Shown here: one piece after another, positions 8,214 through 16,547 of the stretch
How the letters are laid out: every line of letters begins with the position of its first letter
Numbering within the stretch: position 1 is the stretch's first letter
Source: Streptomyces lienomycini
Lineage (GTDB): Bacteria; Actinomycetota; Actinomycetes; Streptomycetales; Streptomycetaceae
DNA length: 64,000 bases
NCBI RefSeq assembly: GCF_027947595.1
Contig: NZ_CP116257.1
Location: forward strand, 7,624,001-7,688,000
Reading direction: 5' to 3'
Notes under the pieces: model-generated
Databases searched by the model: none
What the model was told of the DNA's origin: nothing
Seen by the model: the letters and a program-made list of their open reading frames with translations, nothing else
Made by a program: the position numbers and the translations under genes

Positions 8214-9710
8214 GTGGCCACCTGTCCCCCGTATCCGACGCATCCGCCGCGTCCGCACTGGTGGCGGCGTGCCTGGGTGCGTTACGGGGCTCTGACCACG
8301 CTGCTCGCCGTCTCCGGGCTGGTGATCCTCGCCCTGGTCCGCGAACAGACCGGTACACAGGGCTTCCTGGTGGGCCTCGGTCTGGCGGTGCTGCCCGTTC
8401 CCGTGCTGGTGGCCGCGTTCCGCTGGCTGGACCGCGTCGACCCCGGCCCCTGGCGGAACCTGCTGTTCTGCTTCGCCTGGGGCGCCTGCGCGGCGGCGCT
8501 GATAGCGATCGTCGCCAACAGTTTCGCGACGAGATGGATAGCGACCGCGACCGCCGACCCGGCCGGCGCGGACACCCTGGGCACCACGGTCATAGCGCCG
8601 GTCGTCGAGGAGTCCGCCAAGGCCGCCGCCGTCCTGCTGGTCTTCCTCTTCCGCCGGCGGGACTTCACCGGCATCGTCGACGGCGTGGTCGTCGCCGGGA
8701 TCACCGCGACCGGCTTCGCCTTCACCGAGAACATCCTCTACCTCGGCAACGCCTTCGGCACCGACCAGCTGACCGGCGACAGCGGCATGGCCTCGGTCAC
8801 CGCGGCGACCTTCTTCGTCCGTGTCGTGATGTCGCCGTTCGCACACCCGCTGTTCACCGTGCTCACGGGCATCGGATTCGGCATCGCCGCGCTCTCGACG
8901 GGCCGCCACCGTCTGCGCCGTGCCCTGCTCCCCCTGGCGGGCCTGCTGCTCGCGATGGGCATGCACGCGCTGTGGAACGGCTCTGCCGCGTTCGGCGAGT
9001 ACGGCTTCTTCGCCGTCTACGCGGCGTTCATGGTGCCGTCCTTCGGCCTGCTGACCTGGCTGGTGATCTGGACCCGGCAGCGCGAACTGGGCACGGTGCG
9101 GGCCGAGCTGCCCGCCTACGTGGCGGCCGGGTGGCTCACGCCCGCGGAGCCCTACGCGCTCGGTTCGATGCGGGCCCGGCGCATCGCCCGGCAGCACGCC
9201 CGCCGACACGCCGGGAGGGAGGGGGCGCGGGCAGTGGCGCGTTACGAGGCCTACGCGACCTCCCTCGCGTTCCTGCGCCGGCGCGGGAACCTGGGCAGGG
9301 CCGGCGCCGACTTCGCCGTACGGGAGCGCGAGCTCCTGGCCGCCCTGTGGCACCTGCGGGCCACGGCCCGTCCGGCGCTGGCCCACGCGGCCCACGCCAC
9401 GGCACCGCCCGTACCGAGGGCCGTACCGCCGTGGACGTACCCGTACGGACCGCACGGCGGATACGGACCGGCTGACGCGTACGGATCGCAGGGCGGATAC
9501 GGATCGCGGGACGCGTACGAATCGCAGGGCGGGCACGGATCGCGGGACGCGTACGGCAGCGCGTACGGATCGTACGGCGCGTACGGCAGCGCATACGCGG
9601 CACCGGCGCCGCCGTGCACGCCCCAGACCGCCCCCGCTCCGTACACCCCGTACGCCCCGTTCACCACCCCCCACACGCCCTACGCGCCGCCGGACCCGTA
9701 CCGGCCGTAG
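8214..9710 (+). CDS. PrsW-family intramembrane metalloprotease
   Basis: A 498-residue polytopic membrane protein. The start GTG 8214 is chosen because a TAGGGT box sits 7 nt upstream. About eight to nine hydrophobic segments fill residues ~25-300. The PrsW/CAAX-like catalytic motifs are present: APVVEESAKAAAVLLVF (EExxxK), FAFTENILYLGNAF (FxxxExxxY), HPLFTVLTGIGFG, and AMGMHALWNGSA with a membrane His. Such enzymes cut single-pass membrane proteins, for instance anti-sigma factors. The C-terminal ~150 residues are cytosolic: an Arg/Ala helix region, then a Gly-Tyr-Ser tail with repeated GYGSRDAY-like units, and a Pro/Tyr-rich end. The tail is probably disordered. No anti-sigma gene is adjacent, so the substrate is unknown. 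Confidence 0.85.
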   Translation: MATCPPYPTHPPRPHWWRRAWVRYGALTTLLAVSGLVILALVREQTGTQGFLVGLGLAVLPVPVLVAAFRWLDRVDPGPWRNLLFCFAWGACAAALIAIVANSFATRWIATATADPAGADTLGTTVIAPVVEESAKAAAVLLVFLFRRRDFTGIVDGVVVAGITATGFAFTENILYLGNAFGTDQLTGDSGMASVTAATFFVRVVMSPFAHPLFTVLTGIGFGIAALSTGRHRLRRALLPLAGLLLAMGMHALWNGSAAFGEYGFFAVYAAFMVPSFGLLTWLVIWTRQRELGTVRAELPAYVAAGWLTPAEPYALGSMRARRIARQHARRHAGREGARAVARYEAYATSLAFLRRRGNLGRAGADFAVRERELLAALWHLRATARPALAHAAHATAPPVPRAVPPWTYPYGPHGGYGPADAYGSQGGYGSRDAYESQGGHGSRDAYGSAYGSYGAYGSAYAAPAPPCTPQTAPAPYTPYAPFTTPHTPYAPPDPYRP

Positions 9711-9745
9711 GTCTCCGCCGTAGGTCTCCGCCGTAGGCCCTCCGC

Positions 9746-10690
9746 TCAGGCGGACGCCCGTGTCAGGCGGCCGATCTCGTCCTCCGTCAGGCTCAGTTCC
9801 GCCACGCCCAGAAGCGCCGGCAACTGCTCCACCGTGCGCGCGGAAGCGAGGGGCGCGGCGACCGTCGGCTGCGCGGCCAGCCAGGCGAGGGCGACCGTGG
9901 CGACGGGAGCGTCGTGGGCCTCGGCGATCTCGTCCAGGGCGGCGAGCACGCGGGGGCCGCGCTCGCTCTCCAGGTGCTTGGCCGCACCGCCCGCACGCGG
10001 GCTGTCCACGGCCGTGCCGGGCCGGTACTTGCCGGTGAGGAACCCGGACGCCAGGGAGTAGTACGGCACGGCGGCGAGACCGGTCCGCTCGGCGAGGTCG
10101 CGCAGCCCGCCCTCGTACGTGTCGCGGGAGACGAGGTTGTAGTGCGGCTGGAGGGCGACGTACCGGGCGAGGCCCTCGCGGTCGGAGAACTCCAGGGACG
10201 CCGCGAGGCGTTCGGCGGAGATGTTGGAGGCGGCGATGTGCCGCACCTTGCCGGCCCGCACCAGCGCGTCGAGCGCCCCGACGATCTCCTCGACCGGCAC
10301 GTCGGGCTTGTCGAAGTGGGTGTAGTAGAGGTCGATGCGGTCGGTGCCCAGGCGGCGCAGCGAGGCGTCGGCCGCGGCCTTGATGTTCGCGGCGGACAGT
10401 CCGGGGTAGTCGGGGTGCTGGCTGACCTTGGTGGCGAGGACGACGTCGTCGCGGTTGCCGCGGGCGGCGAGCCACGCGCCGAGGACGGTCTCGGACTCGC
10501 CGCCGCTGTTGCCGTCGACCCAGGCGGAGTAGGAGTCGGCGGTGTCGACGAAGTTGCCGCCGACCGCCGTGTAGGCGTCCAGGACGGCGAAGGACGCGTC
10601 CTGGTCGGCGGTCCAGCCGAAGACGTTGCCGCCGAGGGCGAGAGGGAAGACCTCGAGGTCGGAGGAGCCGAGCTTGCGCGGAGAAGTCAT
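9746..10690 (-). CDS. Aldo/keto reductase
   Basis: A 314-residue TIM-barrel NADPH-dependent oxidoreductase. The start MTSPRKLGSSDLEVFPLALG at ATG 10690 matches the usual N terminus of the family, although no strong ribosome binding site is visible. The catalytic tetrad is readable: Asp and Tyr in FVDTADSYSAW, Lys in VVLATKVSQHP, and His in IDLYYTHFDKPDVPVEE. Cofactor-binding residues of the C-terminal part are in VPYYSLASGFLTGKY. It resembles the AKR11/12 group that reduces sugars or small aldehydes; the physiological substrate cannot be told. It is on the same strand as, and downstream of, the M23 peptidase gene, separated by a hairpin. Confidence 0.88.
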   Translation of the reverse strand: MTSPRKLGSSDLEVFPLALGGNVFGWTADQDASFAVLDAYTAVGGNFVDTADSYSAWVDGNSGGESETVLGAWLAARGNRDDVVLATKVSQHPDYPGLSAANIKAAADASLRRLGTDRIDLYYTHFDKPDVPVEEIVGALDALVRAGKVRHIAASNISAERLAASLEFSDREGLARYVALQPHYNLVSRDTYEGGLRDLAERTGLAAVPYYSLASGFLTGKYRPGTAVDSPRAGGAAKHLESERGPRVLAALDEIAEAHDAPVATVALAWLAAQPTVAAPLASARTVEQLPALLGVAELSLTEDEIGRLTRASA

Positions 10691-10760
10691 GTAGCGCGTC
10701 AACGACCGCACCGGAGTGGACCATTCCGACATCGGTGCAAAAACCGCGCAAACCGGCAGC

Positions 10761-10786
10761 CCTGACGTCGGGGGGTCGCCGTCAGG
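10761..10786 (-). terminator. Hairpin downstream of M23 peptidase gene
   Basis: CCTGACG and CGTCAGG pair around a 12-nt G-rich loop, 70 nt after the peptidase stop codon. No clear T run follows, as is common in Streptomyces. Confidence 0.4.
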
Positions 10787-10853
10787 ACCGCCGGGGATCA
10801 GCGGGAGCGGATGAGGCCGGGAGCGGGCGGGGTGCGGCGTGCCGCCGCCGGGG

Positions 10854-11891
10854 TCAGGGGTTGATGCCCTTGCCCTGCAGCCAGGCCATCGGGTCGATGC
10901 CGGAGCCGCCGTCCGGGTGGACCTCGAGGTGGAGGTGGGCGCCCGTGACGTTGCCGGTGGCGCCGACGCGGCCGATGACGTCACCGGTGGCGACCTTCTG
11001 GCCGACGTTGACGCTGATGGAGGACTGGTGGGCGTACCAGAGCTCGGTGCCGTCGTCGAGCGTGAGGACGGTCTTGTAGCCGTACGACCCGTCCCAGCCG
11101 GCCGACGTGATCGTGCCGCTGTGCACCGCCTTGAGCAGCGTGCCCGTGGGGGCGGCGAAGTCGAGGCCGGTGTGGTGGCCGGAGGACCAGTAGGCGCCGG
11201 CCTGGCCGAAGGTCGAGGAGATCGTGTACGACGAGGTCGGCAGCGTGTACTGCTTGGCCAGCTTCGCGAGCCGTTCTGCCTCGGCCTTCTTCGCGGCCTC
11301 CTCCTCCGCCTTCTTCTTGGCGGCGGCGGCCTTGGCCTCGGCCTCCTTCTCGGCCTTGGCGGCGGCTTCCTGCGCCTTCTTCTCGGCGGCCGCCTGGGCC
11401 TCGGCGGCGGCCTTCGACTCGACCTGCGCCTGCTGCTGCTCGGCCTGCGCCATGATCCGGGCGCGCAGCGACTCACCGGCGTCGGCGGCGCTCTCGTCCG
11501 AGACGCCGGCGGAGGCCGCGGCGATGCCGCTGAGCGGGGTGGCGGAGCCCTCGGGCTCGGCCTCCTCCTCGCCGCCGGGCATGAGTGAGCCGACGTTCGG
11601 CAGGTCCGGCATGGAGATCGCGACCGGCGGCTTGCCGGTCTGCGCGCTGGCCATGCCGCCCGCGCCGACGGCGGCTATGACACCGACGCCGAGGACGGTG
11701 GAGCTGCGGGCGAGTCCGCCGCGCTGTTTGGCGACGCGGTGCCGGCCGCGCACGGGGCGGATGGACTCCGCGGTGGGATTCCACTCCTCCCAGGGGCCCT
11801 CTTCGGCGCGGGGGACGTCATGACCGAAGGTGTCGCTGCCGTGCCCTGCGGACACGAACGGGGCCTCGGGGGCAGGCCGGTTGGACGCCAC
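10854..11891 (-). CDS. Secreted M23-family peptidoglycan endopeptidase
   Basis: A 345-residue exported cell-wall hydrolase with GTG start at 11891 and AGGAAAGGAG upstream. A long charged N region (~1-60) precedes the signal helix STVLGVGVIAAVGAGGMASA (~62-81). An Ala/Lys/Glu coiled coil follows at ~150-220 (EAEAKAAAAKKKAEEEAAKK). The C-terminal M23 domain has the zinc motifs HHTGLDFAAPTG (HxxxD) and HLHLEVHPDG (HxH). It cleaves peptide crosslinks in peptidoglycan. The leader carries a ydaO-type c-di-AMP riboswitch, so expression should fall or rise with c-di-AMP, as known for other Streptomyces wall hydrolases. The length and coiled-coil layout are normal for the group. Confidence 0.92.
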   Translation of the reverse strand: MASNRPAPEAPFVSAGHGSDTFGHDVPRAEEGPWEEWNPTAESIRPVRGRHRVAKQRGGLARSSTVLGVGVIAAVGAGGMASAQTGKPPVAISMPDLPNVGSLMPGGEEEAEPEGSATPLSGIAAASAGVSDESAADAGESLRARIMAQAEQQQAQVESKAAAEAQAAAEKKAQEAAAKAEKEAEAKAAAAKKKAEEEAAKKAEAERLAKLAKQYTLPTSSYTISSTFGQAGAYWSSGHHTGLDFAAPTGTLLKAVHSGTITSAGWDGSYGYKTVLTLDDGTELWYAHQSSISVNVGQKVATGDVIGRVGATGNVTGAHLHLEVHPDGGSGIDPMAWLQGKGINP

Positions 11892-11916
11892 GTGGGCGCA
11901 CTCCTTTCCTTCCTTT

Positions 11917-12050
11917 CGCCTACCGGGTTAGCTGACGGGTTCGGAGCAGGAAGGTCTCCTACGGGTGTGCGGCGACCGTGTTTCCACGGCGCCATACGCC
12001 CGATTCACCCCAATGTGGTGGTTCCCCGGTTCCCTTGCGGGATTCGGCGC
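11917..12050 (-). promoter_or_regulatory. ydaO/yuaA-type cyclic di-AMP riboswitch
   Basis: On the minus strand, between 12050 and 11917, the conserved blocks of this class appear in order. They are CGCCGAATCCC near the 5' end, GGAACCGGGGAACC, TTGGGGTGAATC, then AGGAGACCTTCCTGCTCCGA, and finally ACCCGTCAGCTAACCCGGTA with AGGCG. The distance to the ribosome binding site of the M23 peptidase gene is about 10 nt. Actinobacterial members of this riboswitch family control wall hydrolases and turn expression off when c-di-AMP binds (family knowledge). AT-rich sequence at about 12100-12160 probably holds the promoter. Confidence 0.92.
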
Positions 12051-12283
12051 GTGCGCACGGAGCCGCCTTCTGTGACGACTGGGACGACCGCGCTGCGTTA
12101 TCGAACGTTAATAGACGCGGGCCTCGGATTCCAAGCCGTTCCTCTTGATCATTAACGAAAACGGCCGGTGCGTACACCTCATGAACGGCGAAAACGGGGC
12201 GACTTGACCCTCCGTCCGTATTCCCCTTCACGCCGTTCGTTTCTGACGGTGTATCAGTTGTTATGCGGAGGGAGGTCGCGCTG

Positions 12284-13576
12284 TCACGGCTCGTGACAAT
12301 GATCATGCTCGCCGGGTCGGGGGCGCCGTACGGCGAGCAGCGCCATGTCGTCGGCCATGCCGCCCCCGGAGTGCCGGCGCACGTCCTCGGCGAGGGTGTC
12401 GAGCAGCTTCACCGGATGGCGGAAGGCGCGGCCGGCCAGCCGCGCCTGCGGATCGTAGAACTCACCCCTTGCGTCCCGGGCTTCGGTCAGCCCGTCGGTG
12501 TAGAGCAGCAGCGTGGCCCCACCGGGGAAGGCGACCTCCTCCGCCCGGTCGGGCCACACACCCAGATCGCCCATGCCGAGCGGCAGCGCCGACTCGCGGG
12601 CGGGCAGCGCGCCCAGGGTTCCGTCGGCGTAGAGCAGCAGGGGCGGCGGGTGGCCGCGGTTGACGATGCGTACGGTGCCGTCGCCGTGCGGGAGTTCGAC
12701 GAGGACGGCGGTGGTGAAGCCCTCGAAGGCGTCCAGCCCGTCGCGCCGGGTGCCCTCGCGCGCCAGCGCCCGCTCCAGCCGTTGCGCCACCGCCTCCAGG
12801 GTCGCCTCCTGCTCGGCGGCCTCCCGGAAGGCGCCGATCACGACGGCGACGGCGGCCACCGCGCCCATGCCCTTGCCGCGCACGTCCCCGACGATGAGCC
12901 GGACGCCGCGGGCGCTGTCCTGCACGGCGTACAGGTCGCCGCCGATGAAGGCGTCGGCCTGCGCCGCCTCGTAGCAGACGGCGATCTCGAAGCCGGCGAT
13001 GCGCTCGGCGGGTTCGGGCAGTACGGCGCGCTGGGCGGCCGCGGCGATCTCGCGGACGGAGACGAGGCGCTCGTCGCTGCGGCGGACGAGGCCGTTCACC
13101 AGGACCGCGAGGACGGCGACCGTGGCGATGGTGATCAGCTCGGTGAGGGAGTCGACGTAGTGGATGACGCCCTTGCCGAGCTGGAGCCCGATGACCGAGG
13201 CGACCACGGCGACGCCGGTGAGCGCCGTGCCCCGCCGGGAGTAGATCGGCGCGGCGATCAGGGGTGCGGCGGTGTAGAGGGGGCCGGCGGTGAAGTACCT
13301 GGGGGTGAAGATGTCGTACAGGATGGCGACGGCGATCAGCAGTACGGGCAGCGCGTGCAGGAGGGCCCGTCCGTAGGTGGTCCGCCACCGCGGCGGTGGT
13401 TTCGGGGGCGGCACGGGACGCGCCTCGTCGCCGAGGCCGAGACCCGGGTCGGGCACGGGATCGCCGGGGAGCCGGCCACCGGCCCTGGCGGCCGCTCCCT
13501 CGTCGTCCACGTCACCTGGCCGCACCACTCGTCTCCCGCCGCCCCGCACGTCCGCGCCGCTTGCCGTCCCGGACAT
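12284..13576 (-). CDS. Membrane-anchored PP2C/SpoIIE-type serine phosphatase
   Basis: A 430-residue protein; ATG 13576 (MSGTASGADV) is taken as the start because the upstream frame is Pro/Arg-rich and runs towards the tRNA. A cytosolic N region of ~85 residues is followed by four hydrophobic segments at ~90-200 (LLHALPVLLIAVAILYDIF, ALTGVAVVASVIGLQL, ITIATVAVLAVLVNGLV). The C-terminal SpoIIE domain has the metal-binding motifs FIGGDLYAV, LIVGDVRGKGMGAVA, LLLYTDGLTEARD and MADDMALLAV. Such phosphatases dephosphorylate anti-anti-sigma factors or similar partners in stress and sporulation switching. No partner gene is next to it. Weak GGAAA upstream serves as a possible ribosome binding site. 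Confidence 0.88.
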   Translation of the reverse strand: MSGTASGADVRGGGRRVVRPGDVDDEGAAARAGGRLPGDPVPDPGLGLGDEARPVPPPKPPPRWRTTYGRALLHALPVLLIAVAILYDIFTPRYFTAGPLYTAAPLIAAPIYSRRGTALTGVAVVASVIGLQLGKGVIHYVDSLTELITIATVAVLAVLVNGLVRRSDERLVSVREIAAAAQRAVLPEPAERIAGFEIAVCYEAAQADAFIGGDLYAVQDSARGVRLIVGDVRGKGMGAVAAVAVVIGAFREAAEQEATLEAVAQRLERALAREGTRRDGLDAFEGFTTAVLVELPHGDGTVRIVNRGHPPPLLLYADGTLGALPARESALPLGMGDLGVWPDRAEEVAFPGGATLLLYTDGLTEARDARGEFYDPQARLAGRAFRHPVKLLDTLAEDVRRHSGGGMADDMALLAVRRPRPGEHDHCHEP

Positions 13577-13680
13577 CCAGGTTTCCGGGGGCGGGGGCGG
13601 GCGGCGAGCGGTGAGGGGCCGACCGGGTGACACGGGCCCCGACGGAAGCGGCACCGCAACGCACCGTGGACCGAAACGCA

Positions 13681-13716
13681 CCGAGGGCCGGAACCCTTTC
13701 GGATTCCGGCCCTCGG
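13681..13716 (-). terminator. Terminator after initiator tRNA
   Basis: CCGAGGGCCGGAA and TTCCGGCCCTCGG form a 13-bp stem around a 10-nt loop, 8 nt past the 3' end of the tRNA gene on the minus strand. Confidence 0.8.
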
Positions 13717-13723
13717 CCTTCAG

Positions 13724-13797
13724 TAGCGGGGACAGGATTTGAACCTGCGACCTCTGGGTTATGAGCCCAGCGAGCTACCGAGCTGCTCCACCCCGCG
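13724..13797 (-). tRNA. Initiator tRNA-fMet (anticodon CAU)
   Basis: A 74-nt cloverleaf on the minus strand beginning CGCGGGGTGGAGCAGCTCGG. The anticodon arm is CTGGG-CTCATAA-CCCAG with three consecutive G-C pairs at the bottom, and the first acceptor pair is unpaired (C1 against U72). Both are marks of an initiator tRNA. The CCA end is not encoded. Confidence 0.97.
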
Positions 13798-13852
13798 TCG
13801 TTGTGTTCACTACTGTACGCCATCCCGGGGGTGCATTGCACATCCGTATCCC

Positions 13853-14983
13853 CTACCCCTCCAGATGCCGGTTCGGCGCCTTCGCCCGCTGCGCGTACTC
13901 GCCCAGTACGACGACGGCGGCGCCGTGCGCGGCGAGCACCCCGCTCCCGTCCGCCCCCGCCACGAAGGTGTCCGGCTCGCGCCAGGCCGTGACGACGCGG
14001 CGCACCCCGGCGTCGAGGATCAGCCGGGCGCAGGGCGCGGGCCGGGAGGCGCGTCGGGCGCAGGGCTCCAGGCTGCTGTACACGGTGGCCCGGGCGAGCC
14101 GTGGGTCGTGCGGGTCGATCTTCGCGAGCGCGGCCTCCTCGGCGTGCACGACGGGATCGCCCCCTTCCCGCGAGTACCCCCGGGCCAGTTCGCTCCCGTC
14201 GGCGGCGACCACGACGGCCCCCACGCTGAACGCCGTGTCCGACGGCGGGCACAGCTCGGCCAGCTCACAGGCGAGCGCCAGCCAGTGCCGGTCGGCGGCG
14301 GCCACGCGGTCACCGGCACCGGGTGCGGTGGGGAGGTACCGGTTCAGCACCACGTCCTCGATCCGCCGCGACTCCACCAGCCGCAGCCGCCCACCCTGGT
14401 AGGCACCGGGCCCGAACAGCCGGGGTGCGGCCGGGTCCCCGACGAGGATCGGCGCGAGGACGAGGTGCAGCTCGTCGGCGAGTTCCCGCTGGAGCAGCTG
14501 GGTGTGCACGGTCCCGCCCCCTTCGACCATGAGCCTGCGCACGCCCCGCCGGTCGTGCAGATATTCCAACGCCGCCTGCCAGTCGATCTCCGCCCCCAGG
14601 GACACCACATCGGCGCCGATCCCCAGCGCACGGGCCCGCCGGGCGCCGTCGTCCGTGGTCAGCAGCACCTTGTCCCCGCCCGTGTGCCAGAACCGCGCCG
14701 CCGGATCCAGCTCGCCGCTGCCGCTGACGGTGACCTTGAGCGGATACGCCGCCTCCCCGGCCGCGACGCGCGCCGCCCGCCGCTCGGCCGAGTTCACCAG
14801 CAGCCGCGGATCGTCGGCCCGGATCGTCCCGGCGCCGACCAGGATCGCGTCGACCGACGCCCGCACCTCGTCCACCCGATCGAAGTCGGCGGGGCCGGAC
14901 AGCAGGAGGCGTTCGGGGCCGGTGTCGTCCAGGTAGCCGTCGAGGGAGACGGCGGCGGAGAGGAGGACGTGGGGGAGGGGCAT
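13853..14983 (-). CDS. RibD-like reductase-deaminase with swapped domain order
   Basis: A 376-residue protein from ATG 14983, with GGAGGACAA upstream. Residues ~1-220 are a RibD_C/dihydrofolate-reductase-like domain: VLLSAAVSLDGYLDD, DAILVGAGTIRADDPRLLV and LMVEGGGTVHTQLLQ. Residues ~235-376 are a cytidine-deaminase fold with zinc ligands in VVHAEEAALAKI (HAE) and [19 protein letters not shown] (PCxx..PC). In ordinary RibD the deaminase comes first. The two activities would deaminate and reduce a pyrimidine intermediate of riboflavin synthesis, or a related modified pyrimidine. No rib genes are adjacent, so a role in flavin supply or a specialised pathway cannot be decided. The gene is transcribed towards the tRNA-fMet gene. 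Confidence 0.82.
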   Translation of the reverse strand: MPLPHVLLSAAVSLDGYLDDTGPERLLLSGPADFDRVDEVRASVDAILVGAGTIRADDPRLLVNSAERRAARVAAGEAAYPLKVTVSGSGELDPAARFWHTGGDKVLLTTDDGARRARALGIGADVVSLGAEIDWQAALEYLHDRRGVRRLMVEGGGTVHTQLLQRELADELHLVLAPILVGDPAAPRLFGPGAYQGGRLRLVESRRIEDVVLNRYLPTAPGAGDRVAAADRHWLALACELAELCPPSDTAFSVGAVVVAADGSELARGYSREGGDPVVHAEEAALAKIDPHDPRLARATVYSSLEPCARRASRPAPCARLILDAGVRRVVTAWREPDTFVAGADGSGVLAAHGAAVVVLGEYAQRAKAPNRHLEG

Positions 14984-15065
14984 GGGTTGTCCTCCGGTAA
15001 GGCGGGCGAGCGGCTGGCTCCGGCGGGGGCGGACGAGGGGTTCCGATGAGCCATCGGAACCCCGG

Positions 15066-15389
15066 TCACTGCCAGAAGATCTCCTCCACGGTGATCTGGG
15101 GGTCCTGGACACGCGGGACGAAGATGTAGACCAGCCATCCCCGATGGTTGTCGAAGAACAGGATGTGGGGCCCTTTGGGATCGGTGGACCGTACCGGTTC
15201 GACGTGCATGGACGTCGGGAGGCCGGCATCGGCGTCGATTCCCCGGAACAGCGGGTCCTTGGCGGTGACCAGTTCGGCGCGGGCCTCGTCGACCAGCCTC
15301 CGGGCCGACTCCGGCAACCTGTCACGGTCCGCCAGCGCGTCGAGCCGCCAGTCCATCTGCCAAGGCGGCCCCATGAACGCGTCGGTCAC
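15066..15389 (-). CDS. Small hypothetical protein, possible RelE-like toxin
   Basis: A 107-residue protein starting at GTG 15389, overlapping the stop of the gene before it by 4 nt (GTGA). The C-terminal half alternates charged turns and hydrophobic strands (GPHILFFDNHRGWLVYIFVP), which resembles the beta-sheet of RelE/ParE-type toxins, and ends in ITVEEIFWQ. Size, position after a slightly larger partner, and overlap fit the second gene of a toxin-antitoxin pair. I do not recognise a named family, so this is inference from architecture. It is the last gene of a four-gene coupled operon that reads away from the GntR gene at 16734. Confidence 0.55.
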   Translation of the reverse strand: MTDAFMGPPWQMDWRLDALADRDRLPESARRLVDEARAELVTAKDPLFRGIDADAGLPTSMHVEPVRSTDPKGPHILFFDNHRGWLVYIFVPRVQDPQITVEEIFWQ

Positions 15390-15862
15390 TCGCCGGGCTC
15401 CGTCTCTCGCACCCTGTGCCGGATCTCCGACGCCTCTTCGAGAAGTGCCTGGGCCTCGGCGAGGTCGGTGGACTCCGCCGCGCGGTGGTGGAGATCAGCC
15501 ATGCGCGCGTCCAGCTCCGGATCGCGGGCGATCGCGTATTCGCCCCACCAACGGGCCATGAACGCGGGAAGCGGAGCGATGTCGAAGGTGTCGGCGATCG
15601 CCCGCTTCCAGTGCTCATCGAAGTCCGGCAGAAGCTGCGGAGCGTACTGGGCGATGGCAGCGCGGAGCGCCTTCGGGTTCCGCTCGGGCATGGGCGGAAC
15701 GACTGGCGTGGGTTCTGCGGCGTGAGCGGACATGGCCGGATGTACTCCTTCGTGCTCCTTCAGCGCACCGTGCCTCCGACGATAGCCCGCCTCGGCGGCC
15801 CAGGTGATCCGGTCGTCGACGGGCTTCTGAGGCTGCGCGAGGGACGTCATGCGGTAGGTCAT
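15386..15862 (-). CDS. DUF6247-like protein, possible antitoxin partner
   Basis: The frame from ATG 15862 gives 158 residues, overlaps the preceding stop by ATGA and has GGGAG 7 nt upstream. An internal ATG at 15733 with GAAGGAG would give 115 residues and may be an alternative start. The region MPERNPKALRAAIAQYAPQL and PLPAFMARWWGEYAIARDP resemble, from memory, the Streptomyces DUF6247 family. The C-terminal third is a charged helix with Ala/Glu repeats. Proteins like this often precede small RelE-like genes, so an antitoxin role is plausible but unproven. No DNA-binding motif is obvious. Confidence 0.55.
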   Translation of the reverse strand: MTYRMTSLAQPQKPVDDRITWAAEAGYRRRHGALKEHEGVHPAMSAHAAEPTPVVPPMPERNPKALRAAIAQYAPQLLPDFDEHWKRAIADTFDIAPLPAFMARWWGEYAIARDPELDARMADLHHRAAESTDLAEAQALLEEASEIRHRVRETEPGE

Positions 15863-16230
15863 GGTCGCACTCCCGGGTCACGGTCGACGGTGCCGACGCC
15901 GGCCTCGGGAGCGGGCTCGCCGCCCAGGTCGCCGGTGTCGTCGCCGGCCGGAGGCAGGCGTCGGCCTCGGGACTCCGCCACCCTCAGGGCGTCGGCGAGG
16001 CATTCGGTGAGCCGGATCGCGGTGTAGCGGACCTCGGCGTTCGGGGTGAGCGGGTCGCCCAGCACACGGTGGGCGGAGCGGCACACGTCCATCCCTTCGG
16101 CGAGCTGCCGGGTCTCCGTCTCGTCGGCGAGCCGGGACACGAATCCGCTGCCGTCGCCCGGGGCGAGGAAGCAGCGCTTGCCGTCGGGCGACAGCCAGGG
16201 CAGCAGCCGTAGCGCGGTGAACCCTTCCAT
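15859..16230 (-). CDS. Hypothetical protein of GntR-linked operon
   Basis: A 123-residue soluble protein, start ATG 16230 with GGAAGG upstream and a 4-nt ATGA overlap with the gene before it. It contains LSPDGKRCFLAPGDGSGFV, a short beta-rich N part, then helices including DVCRSAHRVLGDP and EVRYTAIRLTECLADALRV. The C-terminal ~30 residues are Pro/Gly/Asp-rich and probably disordered. I do not recognise the family. Similar small proteins commonly lie beside short GntR regulators in Streptomyces (recall). The base composition is slightly less GC-biased than in the core genes around it. Confidence 0.6.
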   Translation of the reverse strand: MEGFTALRLLPWLSPDGKRCFLAPGDGSGFVSRLADETETRQLAEGMDVCRSAHRVLGDPLTPNAEVRYTAIRLTECLADALRVAESRGRRLPPAGDDTGDLGGEPAPEAGVGTVDRDPGVRP

Positions 16231-16547
16231 CAGGCGGCCGCCTTCCGCGCGCCGACGACGTGCTGGTCCAGGTCGATACCGAAGTCGGCGGCGAGCACGA
16301 GGGCGAGGCGGCGGTGCCGCTGGCGGTCCAGCTCCTGTTCGTGGGCGGCGAGGTAGGGGCGGACGAGGCGGGAGGCTGCGCCGTCGAGGGGGAGGTGTCG
16401 GCAGTACGGGGAGTGGTGGACCGGGGGACTCGCGGGGGCGGCGCCGTGAGAGGGACGGGGCCGCGGGGCGCCTGCGCGGTGGGTTCCGGTGCCCGGACCG
16501 AGGAGAAGGGTCAGCCAGTGGGCGATGCGGTGGATAAGGTCGTGCAT
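16230..16547 (-). CDS. Hypothetical protein, first gene of GntR-linked operon
   Basis: A 105-residue protein starting at ATG 16547 with AGGAG upstream; the frame continues upstream to 16598 but without a ribosome binding site. The N terminus MHDLIHRIAHWLTLLLGPG is an amphipathic or membrane-proximal helix. A Pro/His-rich stretch (VHHSPYCRHLPLDG) may bind metal. The C-terminal half is helical, HEQELDRQRHRRLALVLAA then FGIDLDQHVVGARKAAA. No family recognised. It is divergent from the GntR gene at 16734, with two inverted repeats between them, so it is probably the direct target of that regulator. Confidence 0.6.
   Translation of the reverse strand: MHDLIHRIAHWLTLLLGPGTGTHRAGAPRPRPSHGAAPASPPVHHSPYCRHLPLDGAASRLVRPYLAAHEQELDRQRHRRLALVLAADFGIDLDQHVVGARKAAA

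Noticed and set aside
15734..15862. Separate tiny gene before MSAHAAEP
   Set aside because: The codons run in frame into the DUF6247-like gene and the ATGA overlap supports a single longer protein.
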